Source of the DNA: Primorskyibacter flagellatus
Lineage (GTDB): Bacteria > Pseudomonadota > Alphaproteobacteria > Rhodobacterales > Rhodobacteraceae
Direction: 5' to 3'
DNA: 64,000 nt
Assembly: GCF_014638275.1 (NCBI RefSeq)
Contig: NZ_BMFJ01000003.1
Location: 62,001-126,000, forward strand
Shown: positions 1 to 8,254 of the stretch, in pieces
How positions within the stretch are numbered: position 1 is the first letter of the stretch
How the letters are laid out: each line of letters begins with the position of its first letter
Notes under the pieces: model-generated
What the model was told of the DNA's origin: nothing
The model's input: only the letters and a program-made list of their open reading frames with translations
The model's database searches: none
Program-made: the position numbers and the translations under genes

Positions 1-1
1 C

Positions 2-892
2 GTTGACATCGGCGAACTCTGGCACACTCCGCGCGTTTTCCGCGAATATGAAGACACGTATGAGCTTTCAGCCGACGCCCGTGCCTTCCGCACCGAGGCT
101 CACCGCCGCGCCGAACGCAGCATCGAAGTGGGCGGCGATCCGGGCAGCGGCGACCGCGTGCGGATCATCGGGTACAGCGAATTGTTTCAGGAAGGCGAAC
201 GCTACTACGGTTTCCCCGAGGAAGATTTCTATACACGGCCGGGCAATTCGATTTTCACCCTGGATGGCAATGACGTGTCAAACCGGTTTGAGGCCTTCAT
301 CCATGCGCCATTCAAGGAAGGCATGGCCGACGCGCGCAATGAAACCAGCCTTGCCATGCAGATTACCATCGGCGGTAGTACGCCCTTGCGTGGCCTGTTC
401 CTAGGCGACCTCTCTTACCCCACGGTGATGCAGGTCTTCGACGAGACCCATAGCCATGGCAACGAGGACAAGCTGCAGTGGAATGTCCTCCTTGCTCCGC
501 ACCACTGCTCGAAGAAGGTGATGTACGAGGATGGGTCATTGCGTCAGGACGTGATGGACGAGTTTGCAGCCTGCCAGCTTGAACCAGGCTACATCGTCTC
601 AAGCTCCAACGAGTTTAAGGGCCGCAACGAATCCGGTGACAATCCCCCGCACCGGGTGGCCCGCAACCGCTACGAAGAGATCGTCAACACCCAGTTCGTC
701 TGCACGGGCGAGGTGAGCACGCCGGAAAACGTCCGGCCGATCATCTTTTCCTCTACCGCTCTTGGAATTGTCGCCGACGGCGAAGACTACGAGATGTCAG
801 ACATGGCCGAGAGTACGCTGATGGCGGCGATTGCGGCGGCTGAAGGTACCGACAGTCCACCTGCGACGAAGGTTGGCTTCGGCAGGGTATGA
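2..892 (+). CDS. Metallo-beta-lactamase-fold protein, 5' partial, of a ubiquitin-like cassette
   Basis: The frame is open from the window edge to the stop, giving 296 residues of a longer protein. An internal ATG at 128 is not the true start, because the coding sequence upstream continues in frame. Visible motifs are FLGDLSYP (metal-ligand Asp of the MBL fold, as in ComEC-like hydrolases) and LLAPHHCSKK (where ComEC-type proteins have PHHGS). The canonical HxHxDH motif would lie left of the window. The C-terminus is low-complexity and ends GFGRV. The stop overlaps the next ATG by ATGA, so translation is coupled to the E2-E1-JAB gene. MBL-fold genes have been reported, from memory (Iyer and colleagues, 2006), beside prokaryotic E1/E2/JAB genes. 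The substrate is unknown. The MBL assignment is fairly secure and its role is inference. Confidence 0.72.
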   Translation, partial: VDIGELWHTPRVFREYEDTYELSADARAFRTEAHRRAERSIEVGGDPGSGDRVRIIGYSELFQEGERYYGFPEEDFYTRPGNSIFTLDGNDVSNRFEAFIHAPFKEGMADARNETSLAMQITIGGSTPLRGLFLGDLSYPTVMQVFDETHSHGNEDKLQWNVLLAPHHCSKKVMYEDGSLRQDVMDEFAACQLEPGYIVSSSNEFKGRNESGDNPPHRVARNRYEEIVNTQFVCTGEVSTPENVRPIIFSSTALGIVADGEDYEMSDMAESTLMAAIAAAEGTDSPPATKVGFGRV

Positions 893-3132
893 AGTCGGAG
901 GGGCAAACTTGGGCTGTTGCCCAACTCGGCGAAATTACAGCCGTATCGCCCGAGGCGTTTGAACTACTTGAGGTCATTGACCCGGCGGGAGAAAACGAGG
1001 GCATGACGGTCGTCGTGTCCGTGAACTGCAAGCCGTTCGAAAGAAGAGAAGGTGGCATTCCCCTAAAGGCAAGGGAGCGTCTGCGGATCTCCGTGCCTTG
1101 GGACTTCCCGCTGGAACGGCCGACGGTCAACTTTACCCACGACAGGTATGGCGCATTCTCCCATGTGCAATGGGGTAGCTCCATTTGCGTACATCAAGCG
1201 CCCGATGTGGAGTGGCAGGCCACTAGGGGGATGTTTGGCTTCATGCAGCGGCTCGGAGAGTGGTTAAGGGCCGGTGCGGCCGGCGAACTTGACCCGGTCG
1301 GGATGCCGCTCCATCCGCCGGTGGCCTACCCGGTTGCCAACTTTCGTGTCGTTCCCACCCAAAACGCACCTGAACCCACGGAGACCTATTGGAGCGGCTA
1401 CGTCGAGATCACGCGGGAGGCGTCCCACGCTGCCGAGTTGGGTCGCTGGATCGAGAAGTCGGAAGAGGTTCCCGATATCCGACTGGCCTCGGTGATTCTG
1501 CTTCCCACCACCATGCCCTTCGAGTATCCCACCACCGTCTGGGACCTCATCGTCGCGCTTATGGAGCGGGGCGTCTCATTGACCATGATACGCCTCTTGA
1601 TGACGATCGGCGTGCTGCGTACCGGGGAAGGCAAATGCGCCATTTTCGTCCTTGGAGCGGCCATGCGTGGCGTTTCCGGCGGACGACTTCTCCAGCACCT
1701 TGCCTGTTGGCGTATGGATGTAGCGCAGACGGACAAATTGAGGGCGGCTGCGATCGCCCGAACTGACGACAATCCGATTGATGAGCAAGTGTTCTACGCA
1801 TGGGCATTCGAGGCCAAGGTCGAATGGTGCCGGGTTCTGGAAGACAGGCCGGAAATCGTCGAACGACGTGACAGTGTTTCGCCTGCGGCCTACTGGCGCG
1901 GTAAAAGCGTGACCTTGATGGGGTGTGGCGCCATCGGCAGTGCCGTCGCGATGATACTTGCCAAAGCGGGCGTAGCAAAGCTCCGCCTCTACGATAACAA
2001 TGTGGTCACGCCAGGCGTCCTCGTGCGACAAGGCTTTGATCGTCGGCAAATTGCCTACACAAAGTCTTCCGCGACGAAGGTGAACGTCGAGGTGGCCGTT
2101 CCCGGCATCAACGTAATTGAGGCACATGCAAACGTGGCTCAGGCGCTCACTGATGAGGTGAAGCGCGCCGAGATTTTCGATGCTGACGTGGTTATTGACG
2201 CCACGGCTTCGGCGTCCGTGGCCGCTTCGATGGAACTGCACTTCCGCCGCCATCCGATTCCCCACCCTCCAGTTGTGACGATGGTGCTCGGGCACAATGC
2301 CGACCGGGGGCTGGTCACCCTCACCACAGAAGCGTCAGTCGGGGCTACCCAAGACGTAGATCGGCGCACCAAGCTGGCACTTCCCAGAACGACTGGTGGT
2401 GCCGCATTTCTCGAGGAATTTTGGCCCGTGGATCCCTCCCGCCGCGCCATTTTCCAGCCGGAACCAGGCTGTTCGTCGCCAACTTTCCGGGGATCGTATG
2501 CGGATGTGCTCGCGCTTTCCGCCCTAATGACGAACGTTGCGGCGCGATGGCTCGGCGCTGATCAAGATATGCACCGCGCCCTTGCCGTCGACGCATCCTG
2601 CAACCAGGGGCGGCGCCCAGAGGTCGAGCTTGCGTTCGCACCCTACTTTGTCCTTCGAGACGCGATCCACGCCTACCAAGTGCGCTTCAGCCACGAGGCG
2701 ATGACTTCGGTGCTTGCGTGGACGAGGCGCTCCGAACGCACTCAGGCCGACCGCACCGAAACGGGTGGCGTGCTGTTTGGCCAGGTCGACGAGTTCCTGA
2801 AGGTTGTTTGGGTTGACGAGGCGTCGGGGCCGCCCCCTGATAGTGATGCCTCCCCCGACGCATTCGTCTGCGGCACGGCGGGGGTCGCTGCGCTGCACCG
2901 CGAGAAAATTGACAGGTCGCGAGGTTCTACCACGTTCGTAGGCATGTGGCACACGCATCCAAAGGCGTTGCCGAACCCAAGCCGCACTGACCTCGGCGCC
3001 ATGCAAATGTTGCTCAGCGATAAAGATACGTTTCAGGGAAGGTCGTTCCTGATGCTCATTTTGGGTGGCACGTCGAAGCGCCCGATCCTCTCCGCGGGAC
3101 TGTTCGAGCGGGGTGACTATGCCCAGGACTGA
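889..3132 (+). CDS. Single-chain E2-E1-JAB ubiquitin-like conjugation/deconjugation protein (Cap2-Cap3-like fusion)
   Basis: This 747-residue protein has three enzyme domains in order. The N-terminal E2-like domain (about 1-150) has SICVHQ with candidate catalytic Cys100. A linker/inactive-E1-like region spans about 150-330. The ThiF/E1 adenylation domain (about 335-590) has the nucleotide loop GCGAIGS at 345-351 and a candidate thioester Cys528 in EPGCSSPTFRG. The C-terminal JAB/JAMM protease (about 610-747) has Glu624 in ETGGVLFG, HTHP at 688-691 and Ser698/Asp701 in SRTD, so all metal ligands appear intact. In type II CBASS the E2-E1 (Cap2) and JAB (Cap3) are normally separate genes. Here they are one chain, and no CD-NTase gene is seen. 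The gene is coupled to the MBL gene upstream (ATGA) and overlaps the phospholipase gene by 14 nt. Conjugation activity is inferred from motifs. Confidence 0.9.
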   Translation: MKSEGQTWAVAQLGEITAVSPEAFELLEVIDPAGENEGMTVVVSVNCKPFERREGGIPLKARERLRISVPWDFPLERPTVNFTHDRYGAFSHVQWGSSICVHQAPDVEWQATRGMFGFMQRLGEWLRAGAAGELDPVGMPLHPPVAYPVANFRVVPTQNAPEPTETYWSGYVEITREASHAAELGRWIEKSEEVPDIRLASVILLPTTMPFEYPTTVWDLIVALMERGVSLTMIRLLMTIGVLRTGEGKCAIFVLGAAMRGVSGGRLLQHLACWRMDVAQTDKLRAAAIARTDDNPIDEQVFYAWAFEAKVEWCRVLEDRPEIVERRDSVSPAAYWRGKSVTLMGCGAIGSAVAMILAKAGVAKLRLYDNNVVTPGVLVRQGFDRRQIAYTKSSATKVNVEVAVPGINVIEAHANVAQALTDEVKRAEIFDADVVIDATASASVAASMELHFRRHPIPHPPVVTMVLGHNADRGLVTLTTEASVGATQDVDRRTKLALPRTTGGAAFLEEFWPVDPSRRAIFQPEPGCSSPTFRGSYADVLALSALMTNVAARWLGADQDMHRALAVDASCNQGRRPEVELAFAPYFVLRDAIHAYQVRFSHEAMTSVLAWTRRSERTQADRTETGGVLFGQVDEFLKVVWVDEASGPPPDSDASPDAFVCGTAGVAALHREKIDRSRGSTTFVGMWHTHPKALPNPSRTDLGAMQMLLSDKDTFQGRSFLMLILGGTSKRPILSAGLFERGDYAQD

Positions 3133-4312
3133 CCGCAAGCGATTGGTCGCACTCGCGCTCTCCGGCGGCGGCGCGCGTGCCATGGCCTTTCACCTCGGCT
3201 GCTTCCGCGCTCTCCATGATCGGGGCCTCCTTGACCGCATACAGGTCGTCTCGAGTGTGTCGGGCGGCAGCGTGCTGGCGGCCTGCTGGGCCTATCGCGG
3301 CGAGGATTTTGAATCGTTCGACTTGCATATGGTGTCGTTGCTCAGGCACGGTATAAAGGGGCATATCGTACGGGAGCTCTTCTGCTCGACCGAAGGGTTG
3401 AAGATCGTGGCGACCCTGCTCGCGACCTTTGGTGTGTCGATGGTGACAAGGCTTGCGGGTCTTGCTCTTCGGATACTGCGCGCGACGATATCTCTGCCGA
3501 CCGCGAACCTTGAAGCAGCCCTCTACGCGACGGCCCGTAAGGTCCCTGTGTGGGCGAGCCTGACCACGGCTTTTGAGCGTTCGCTCCGTAGGCATCTCTT
3601 TGGTGACGCGACCGTCGATCAGGTTAAGCGCCGAGGGCTTACCACCATCATCAACGCATGTGACCTCAAGACCGGCACCGCGTTCCGGTTTGGCTCGCGC
3701 AAGTCCGGTGGATGGCGGTACGGTGACATTCAGGGCGACAAGGTTAGCGTCGCCAAGGCGGTTGCCGCTTCCGCGGCCTTCCCTATCCTCTTGCCGCCGC
3801 TGGTCGAGAGTTTCCGGTTTGAAAAGGGCGCAGACGCCTCCGCGCAAACGGTCGTGCTCACGGACGGCGGGGTTTTCGACAACCTCGGGGTGGCTGTTCT
3901 CGAACCGGGGCGGGCGCATGATTATGCCTTCAGCGAGACGGTTACGCACCTCATCAGCCTCAACGCAGGTGGGGGGCAGTTTGATGTCGCGGCCGCGCAT
4001 CCGTACTGGTGGGGGGCGAGGGTCGTGCGTTCGTTCGAGGCGGTGTACCGCAAGGCGCAGGATGCGGTTTACCAGCGACTGCACAAGTATGCGGAGGTCG
4101 GTGACCTCGACGCCTTCGGCATGGTTTACCTAGGCCAGCAGGATTCCAAGTTGCCGTGGGCGCCAGCGGATTTCGTCACGCGCGAGCAGGTGAAGGACTA
4201 CCCCACCGACTTCTCCCCGATGTCAGAGGAAAATATTCGGCTACTGACCACTCGCGGGGAGCAACTGACCCACATCATCGTCGAGCAGTATCTGGCGGAC
4301 CTTACGGTCTGA
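3119..4312 (+). CDS. Patatin-like phospholipase (CapV-like candidate effector)
   Basis: The protein has 397 residues from the ATG at 3119, which overlaps the end of the E2-E1-JAB gene by 14 nt. An earlier in-frame start at 3065 would lie deep inside that gene and is less likely. The oxyanion loop SGGGAR is at 15-20. The nucleophile elbow reads SVSGG with candidate Ser48, a Ser-for-Gly variant of GxSxG. The catalytic Asp is likely Asp249 in TDGG. A hydrophobic stretch near 100-135 may contact membrane. Patatin-like enzymes hydrolyse acyl chains of membrane lipids, and CapV-type members act as cell-killing effectors in CBASS. Position as third gene of the cassette suggests an effector role here too, but no nucleotide-sensing partner is visible. 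Confidence 0.85.
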   Translation: MPRTDRKRLVALALSGGGARAMAFHLGCFRALHDRGLLDRIQVVSSVSGGSVLAACWAYRGEDFESFDLHMVSLLRHGIKGHIVRELFCSTEGLKIVATLLATFGVSMVTRLAGLALRILRATISLPTANLEAALYATARKVPVWASLTTAFERSLRRHLFGDATVDQVKRRGLTTIINACDLKTGTAFRFGSRKSGGWRYGDIQGDKVSVAKAVAASAAFPILLPPLVESFRFEKGADASAQTVVLTDGGVFDNLGVAVLEPGRAHDYAFSETVTHLISLNAGGGQFDVAAAHPYWWGARVVRSFEAVYRKAQDAVYQRLHKYAEVGDLDAFGMVYLGQQDSKLPWAPADFVTREQVKDYPTDFSPMSEENIRLLTTRGEQLTHIIVEQYLADLTV

Positions 4313-4320
4313 CAAATGAA

Positions 4321-4342
4321 AAAGCTGCCCGTAGGCGGCTTT
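4321..4342 (+). terminator. Hairpin after the defence operon
   Basis: A 9-nt stem (AAAGCTGCC with GGCGGCTTT, one G-T wobble) around a CGTA loop begins 8 nt after the phospholipase stop. Its A-rich left arm and T-rich right arm fit a bidirectional intrinsic terminator. Confidence 0.6.
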
Positions 4343-4614
4343 CGTGAGGCGGTTTTCCAGAAGACAATGTGGCGGGCAACCAGCCGACCTCGCCGAGCTT
4401 GGCGGCGGTGACAGCGGCCGCCTCTATCTTCTTCATCCCTGAAATATGGCCGCCTCGTCATGGGCACTGACTTCCGTCAGCAGCTTGACGATGAGTAGTC
4501 TGGACAAGCGTCCGAATAATATCGGTTCCTGAAAGTGGCCGGCCGATTAGCAGCGCCAAAGAGCCCCAGATGCCGTCGGGACTTGGAGGAGGTCTTCTTT
4601 CGATCGACGATCAC
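4343..4614. other. Gene-poor stretch between defence operon and IS
   Basis: No convincing gene was found between the terminator and the IS left end. Short minus-strand frames exist, for example one starting MKKIEAAAV, but none has a recognisable domain. It may be a remnant of a gene cut by the insertion sequence. Confidence 0.4.
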
Positions 4615-4640
4615 TGACCTGCTCCCCATAGAGTCCGCGC

Positions 4641-5462
4641 TTATGAGTTAGCTCTGTTCAGGGTTTGGTCCTCAACTGACCGTTGGTGATACTCCCACGG
4701 GGTGAGCCCGTCGAGGCTCGTGTGGGGGCGGTGGTGGTTGTAGTCGTCGCGCCATGCCTCGATCATGTCGCGGGCATGGCGCAGATTGGCGAACAGGTGT
4801 TCATTTAGGCATTCGTCACGCAGCCGTCCATTGAAGCTCTCGACGAAGCCGTTCTGCATCGGTTTTCCCGGAGCGATGTAGTGCCATTCGACCCGGCGCT
4901 CCTCCTGCCATTTGAGGATGGCGTTCGAAGTCAACTCCGTCCCGTTGTCGCTGACCACCACGCATGGATAGCCGCGCACCCGAGCGATGCTGTCGAGCTC
5001 ACGGCCGACGCGCTGCCCTGACAGTGAGGTGTCCACGACCGCGGCCAGACATTCCCGGCTGAAGTCGTCGATGACGCATAGCACCCGGAAGCGGCGACCA
5101 TCGGACAGGCTGTCTGAGACGAAGTCCAGGGACCAGCGCTGGTTCGGCCCCTGCGGGATCGCCATCGGCGCCCTAGTCCCCAAGGCCCGCTTGCGACCGC
5201 CTCGTTTACGGACTGTTAAGCCTTCTTCTCGGTAGATCCGGTAGAGCTTCTTCCAGTTCACCTTCCAGCCTTCGCGGCCAAGAAGCAGGTGCAGTCGCCG
5301 ATAGCCAAAGCGACGCCGTTCGCTGGAAAGCGCCTTCAGCCTCTGCCGCAACTCGGCGTCGGCAGGTCTGGTCGTTCCCCGTCGATACACACGCGGATCG
5401 ATCCCGGCCAAGGCGCATGCCCGCCGCTGGTTGTAGCTCTTCTCTGTCATGGCCCAGTCCAC
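4641..5462 (-). CDS. IS3-family transposase OrfB (catalytic half)
   Basis: OrfB of the IS3 family carries the DDE integrase core. Visible acidic residues are Asp in LDFVSDS, Asp in VVSDNGTE and Glu in [13 protein letters not shown]_21-like N-terminal region ([19 protein letters not shown]) precedes it. The listed start is a GTG, but the frame is open upstream to the slippery site, so the functional product is probably the OrfAB fusion made by a -1 frameshift. Length (273 residues as OrfB) is normal for the group, and no inactivating mutation is seen. Confidence 0.92.
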   Translation of the reverse strand: MDWAMTEKSYNQRRACALAGIDPRVYRRGTTRPADAELRQRLKALSSERRRFGYRRLHLLLGREGWKVNWKKLYRIYREEGLTVRKRGGRKRALGTRAPMAIPQGPNQRWSLDFVSDSLSDGRRFRVLCVIDDFSRECLAAVVDTSLSGQRVGRELDSIARVRGYPCVVVSDNGTELTSNAILKWQEERRVEWHYIAPGKPMQNGFVESFNGRLRDECLNEHLFANLRHARDMIEAWRDDYNHHRPHTSLDGLTPWEYHQRSVEDQTLNRANS

Positions 5463-5485
5463 AGCTCGTCGCCTTGCACCGGGCT

Positions 5486-5752
5486 TCAGAAGTTTTTTCC
5501 CAGCATCTCCTTGAGCGTGGCCACGTCGAGCATGTGTTCAGCCAGCATCTTCTTCAGCTTCGCGTTCTCGGATTCGAGCGCCTTCAGCCGTTTGGCCTCC
5601 GACACCTCCATGCCGCCATACTTCGAGCGCCACTTGTAGAACGTGCCATCGCTGACGCCGTGCTTCCGGCAGAGCTCCTTGGCGCCTATCCCGGCTTGGT
5701 GCTCCTTCAGGATGCCAATGATCTGCTCTTCGCTAAAACGGCTTTTCCGCAT
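5486..5752 (-). CDS. IS3-family transposase OrfA (HTH and leucine-zipper half)
   Basis: The 88-residue protein has an N-terminal helix-turn-helix ([16 protein letters not shown], then [18 protein letters not shown]) that binds the IS ends. A C-terminal heptad-rich coiled coil ([15 protein letters not shown]) supports OrfA-OrfAB multimerisation. The last codons GGA AAA AAC TTC TGA overlap the slippery heptamer. It is intact and typical of the IS407-like group. Confidence 0.93.
   Translation of the reverse strand: MRKSRFSEEQIIGILKEHQAGIGAKELCRKHGVSDGTFYKWRSKYGGMEVSEAKRLKALESENAKLKKMLAEHMLDVATLKEMLGKNF
5492..5498 (-). other. Programmed -1 frameshift heptamer A_AAA_AAC
   Basis: On the minus strand the orfA frame reads A AAA AAC just before its stop. 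Slipping back one base re-reads AAA AAA C and enters the open orfB frame ([15 protein letters not shown]), giving the OrfAB transposase. Confidence 0.85.
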
Positions 5753-5903
5753 CGTCTGTCTCCTCGTTTGGAGAACAGGCTAACCTCAAACCGCGGACTT
5801 TTCAGGGGAGCAGGTCATCACCAAAAGCGGACAGACTGCAAACGGCCCCGCAGCGGTCGTTCGACACTTCTGCGGCGAATGACCGCTTCCCGCCCTCTAT
5901 GAC

Positions 5904-6599
5904 CTACGCGGTGATCGCGTAGACCGAGCCATCCGACTGGTCTTTGAACATGTCGATCTTTGTGCCGTCCCAATGATAGGTGAGGTGCCGCCCCTGAACG
6001 GGTACTCCAGCGACGTCCGGGTAGAATGTTGCCACACAGGTTCCTCCCGGGTTCCGCACCGACGGGTAAACGATCCCGTTTGCGCCACCCACTCGCTGCT
6101 CTCGGGCGAAACTCTGCGATCTGGCGTAATCATCAGGATCGAGAAGTTCATCAAAGCCTATCCTGACATCCGTCAGGACAGCGTCGATCGAGCCGATCAA
6201 TTCGCGCTTGTCCGCGATCCAGCCTGGAGCTTCGTTCGTCGCGGCGCATAAAGTCTGAGTGTGGTGTACGGTCTCGAACAACGCAGTCTCAAAGCTGTCA
6301 GCGGCATAGAATGCGCCAAACGTGCCATCGTGGAACCGTCCCCGGTGGTCTGTGCTCACGTGAACGAAGGGTGCCATCAGGTATGACGCGCCCGGACCGC
6401 CTACGCGGCGGTCGGCGGGTACGAGATCAAGATTGCCGATGGTCTGGGCCAGCCTCGGGTTGGTCTTGCTTTCGGCGGACCCCAGAAGGAGCCAGTCCGA
6501 AGGATCGGCAATGTCCTCGAACAGGTCGATTGGCGGGTAGGCTGAGTTGATCAAGCGGTAGTATCGGTCCCATGTGATCCGGGTCTCTTGGACAGTCAC
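5904..6599 (-). CDS. RES-domain toxin
   Basis: The 231-residue protein is read from the GTG at 6599, which forms a GTGA overlap with the antitoxin stop. A TTG one codon earlier is also possible. RES features are an N-terminal Arg-Tyr region (DRYYRLI), the core GTFGAFYAADSFETALFET and a late TCVATF segment. RES toxins consume NAD+ (shown for MbcT/Res family members) and so halt growth. It is encoded after its cognate antitoxin, the usual order for this family. It lies 86 nt from the IS edge, so the pair is complete and not cut by the insertion. Confidence 0.88.
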   Translation of the reverse strand: MTVQETRITWDRYYRLINSAYPPIDLFEDIADPSDWLLLGSAESKTNPRLAQTIGNLDLVPADRRVGGPGASYLMAPFVHVSTDHRGRFHDGTFGAFYAADSFETALFETVHHTQTLCAATNEAPGWIADKRELIGSIDAVLTDVRIGFDELLDPDDYARSQSFAREQRVGGANGIVYPSVRNPGGTCVATFYPDVAGVPVQGRHLTYHWDGTKIDMFKDQSDGSVYAITA

Positions 6600-7009
6600 C
6601 AAGGTCCTCGCATCGCGTCCAGATAGCGGCGCACTCGCATGATGTCTGTGATCTGACCGTTCAGCATGACGTCAAGGGCGGTCATACCGCCGAACGCTTC
6701 ATTCGGGCGCTTTACCCAGCCATAGCCGCGAGCGGGTTCTTTGAAGAGCAACCGCAGAGCTTTGTGGATTCCCATCAGATTTGAAAGGCGTGCTGCGGTG
6801 TCGATGCCAGCCCGGCCGAGCTCTCCAGCTCTCCAGCGGCGGAAAGTGCGTACAGAGATGTCACCCATGAGCACAGAGGATTGCTCGTCGGAGAGCCCCC
6901 AAAGGTCCGCGAGTTTGATAAACGCTCGCTGCATGGCCTGCACCTCTTCGCCAGAGAATTGCGGCTGCGGGGGGGCGATGTGCGGGTCTATGCGTCGGAG
7001 TTCGGGCAT
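6596..7009 (-). CDS. Xre/MbcA/ParS-type antitoxin of the RES pair
   Basis: The 137-residue protein starts at the ATG at 7009 (MPELRRID), preceded by a strong AGGAGG ribosome site. A longer frame reaches 7057 but would run through the operator. The N-terminal half has a Xre-like helix-turn-helix (LSDEQSSVLMGDISVRTFRRW). The C-terminal half is the DUF2384/MbcA_ParS_Xre antitoxin domain (AFGGMTALDVMLNGQ, then VRRYLDAMRG). It neutralises the RES toxin and is expected to repress its own promoter. It overlaps the toxin gene by 4 nt. Confidence 0.88.
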   Translation of the reverse strand: MPELRRIDPHIAPPQPQFSGEEVQAMQRAFIKLADLWGLSDEQSSVLMGDISVRTFRRWRAGELGRAGIDTAARLSNLMGIHKALRLLFKEPARGYGWVKRPNEAFGGMTALDVMLNGQITDIMRVRRYLDAMRGPW

Positions 7010-7025
7010 CGGAGCCTCCTTTTGG

Positions 7026-7060
7026 CATTTGACATCCATATGTATCTTTGCTGTCAAATG
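7026..7060 (-). promoter_or_regulatory. Inverted-repeat operator of the antitoxin-toxin operon
   Basis: A perfect 9-bp inverted repeat (CATTTGACA at 7026-7034, TGTCAAATG at 7052-7060) lies immediately upstream of the antitoxin ribosome site. On the minus strand it includes TTGACA-like -35 elements. This fits autoregulation by the HTH antitoxin; binding itself is inference. Confidence 0.65.
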
Positions 7061-7160
7061 TCAAGATGAGGGCCGATCGGGGATTCAGTTTCTGGACCGC
7101 AGTTAGGTTCTCCCACGTGGGGTCCATGACCCGCAAACATGTTCGGAGAAGAATGTATCA

Positions 7161-8240
7161 CTACCGTTTCCCCAACCTGCTCAATCGCGCTAACTGGGCC
7201 AACATCCGCGCCCCGGTCCCGGTGGCACCGCTACCCGGAAGTGGTGAAGGGCCCCCGGCAGAATTCGGACGGGCGGGAAGTGGTTGGACGCCGAGAAATT
7301 GCCGGGCCCGCAAGGCTGCGTACTCGGCTCCTGTCGCGCCACCAATTGCGTACCTGTTGTAGACCTGCTGGCTTCCAGCTAACCCGCGGGCGAAGGAATA
7401 GCTGCCCCCAAAACCTGCGGTGAGCGCAGGCATCATGATGTTTCCCGACACCGACCTGACGATGAAGGGCGTCGCGATGATAAAGCCCTTGGCCATGAGG
7501 ACCATCATGAAGAAGGGGATCAAAGCTCCGATGTTCGGTGCGCCCTCCGGATCGCCCAGTTCAGCGAGCAAAGCACGTGAAACTCCCGTGATGGTCGCGA
7601 ATATTCCGGCGACAACGATCGGATACATCGCGAAAGAGACGAGCGCGGACAGCCAGCGCGCAAAATAGTCTTTCGTGACATCGAAGAGTGTCAGGAAGAT
7701 CATTACCGGAGCGATCCCGATCAACAGGGCGATCATGAGCCGGGAGGCAATGACGATAAAGGCTGCAAGACCGCCGAGGATCGAAAGAAGCAGCACGCCC
7801 AAAGTATCTAGCAACGCGCCCGCCATCCAATTGAGCTCTGAGCCCGCTGCGTTGAGGTAATCCCCGAGAGCGGCGATGAGTTCGTCGAATTCCTCCGCGA
7901 ACGTCCCGGAAGGACCAGGCGATCCTCCTCCGACAGAGGCCACCAAGGATCCCGCGATGCTGTCGATGCCGCTCAAGATCGCGGTGGCAAAAGCGTTGAA
8001 CTCGACCCAGTTGGTCGCAAAGACCCCGATGAGCCCGATCTTGATTGCCAACCAGAATGCCGTGCGACCATCCATGGCGCGGTACTGGTAGATCATGTTC
8101 AGGCAGACCAGGACCACGACAAGCGTTGCTCCGAGCACAAGCAGCGTCCCGACCGTCGAAGCCACGGCCCCGAACTGGGTTTCGGCTACGGTATCCAGAT
8201 AACTTTGGGCGGTTTCAACGAAGTACGCGACAACGCTCAT
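7161..8240 (-). CDS. virB6: VirB6-family inner-membrane channel protein
   Basis: The 359-residue polytopic protein is the last gene of the secretion cluster. Hydrophobic segments occur near 28-55, 65-90, around 145-175 (LGVLLLSILGGLAAFIVIASRLMIALLIG) and 185-260. The GIAPVMIFLTLFDVTKDYFARW region is typical of VirB6/TrbL. VirB6 is part of the inner-membrane translocation channel of type IV secretion systems. The C-terminal 80 residues are Gly/Ala/Pro-rich and probably cytoplasmic. It follows the DUF4177-like and secreted-protein genes on the same strand. Confidence 0.88.
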   Translation of the reverse strand: MSVVAYFVETAQSYLDTVAETQFGAVASTVGTLLVLGATLVVVLVCLNMIYQYRAMDGRTAFWLAIKIGLIGVFATNWVEFNAFATAILSGIDSIAGSLVASVGGGSPGPSGTFAEEFDELIAALGDYLNAAGSELNWMAGALLDTLGVLLLSILGGLAAFIVIASRLMIALLIGIAPVMIFLTLFDVTKDYFARWLSALVSFAMYPIVVAGIFATITGVSRALLAELGDPEGAPNIGALIPFFMMVLMAKGFIIATPFIVRSVSGNIMMPALTAGFGGSYSFARGLAGSQQVYNRYAIGGATGAEYAALRARQFLGVQPLPARPNSAGGPSPLPGSGATGTGARMLAQLARLSRLGKR

Positions 8241-8254
8241 GGTCAGGCCTCCAA

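Larger units (their letters stand above)
4615..5817 (-). mobile_element. Complete IS3-family insertion sequence (IS407-like), 1203 bp
   Basis: Both ends carry the inverted repeat TGACCTGCTCCCC (4615-4627, and reversed at 5805-5817). Similarity continues inward to a shared GTCCGCG. The element is flanked by the 4-bp direct repeat TCAC (4611-4614 and 5818-5821), the duplication size usual for this group. Both transposase frames and the frameshift site are intact, so the copy appears recent and possibly active. Confidence 0.93.
4611..5821. repeat. TCAC target-site duplication flanking the IS
   Basis: TCAC at 4611-4614 abuts the left inverted repeat and TCAC at 5818-5821 abuts the right one. Removing the element and one copy restores a continuous sequence, which shows that the insertion occurred at this site. 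Confidence 0.88.

Noticed and set aside
1..4342. Possible type II CBASS with a CD-NTase
   Set aside because: The first gene has MBL features (GDLSYP, PHHCSK) and no nucleotidyltransferase motif, so the cassette cannot be called CBASS from this window.
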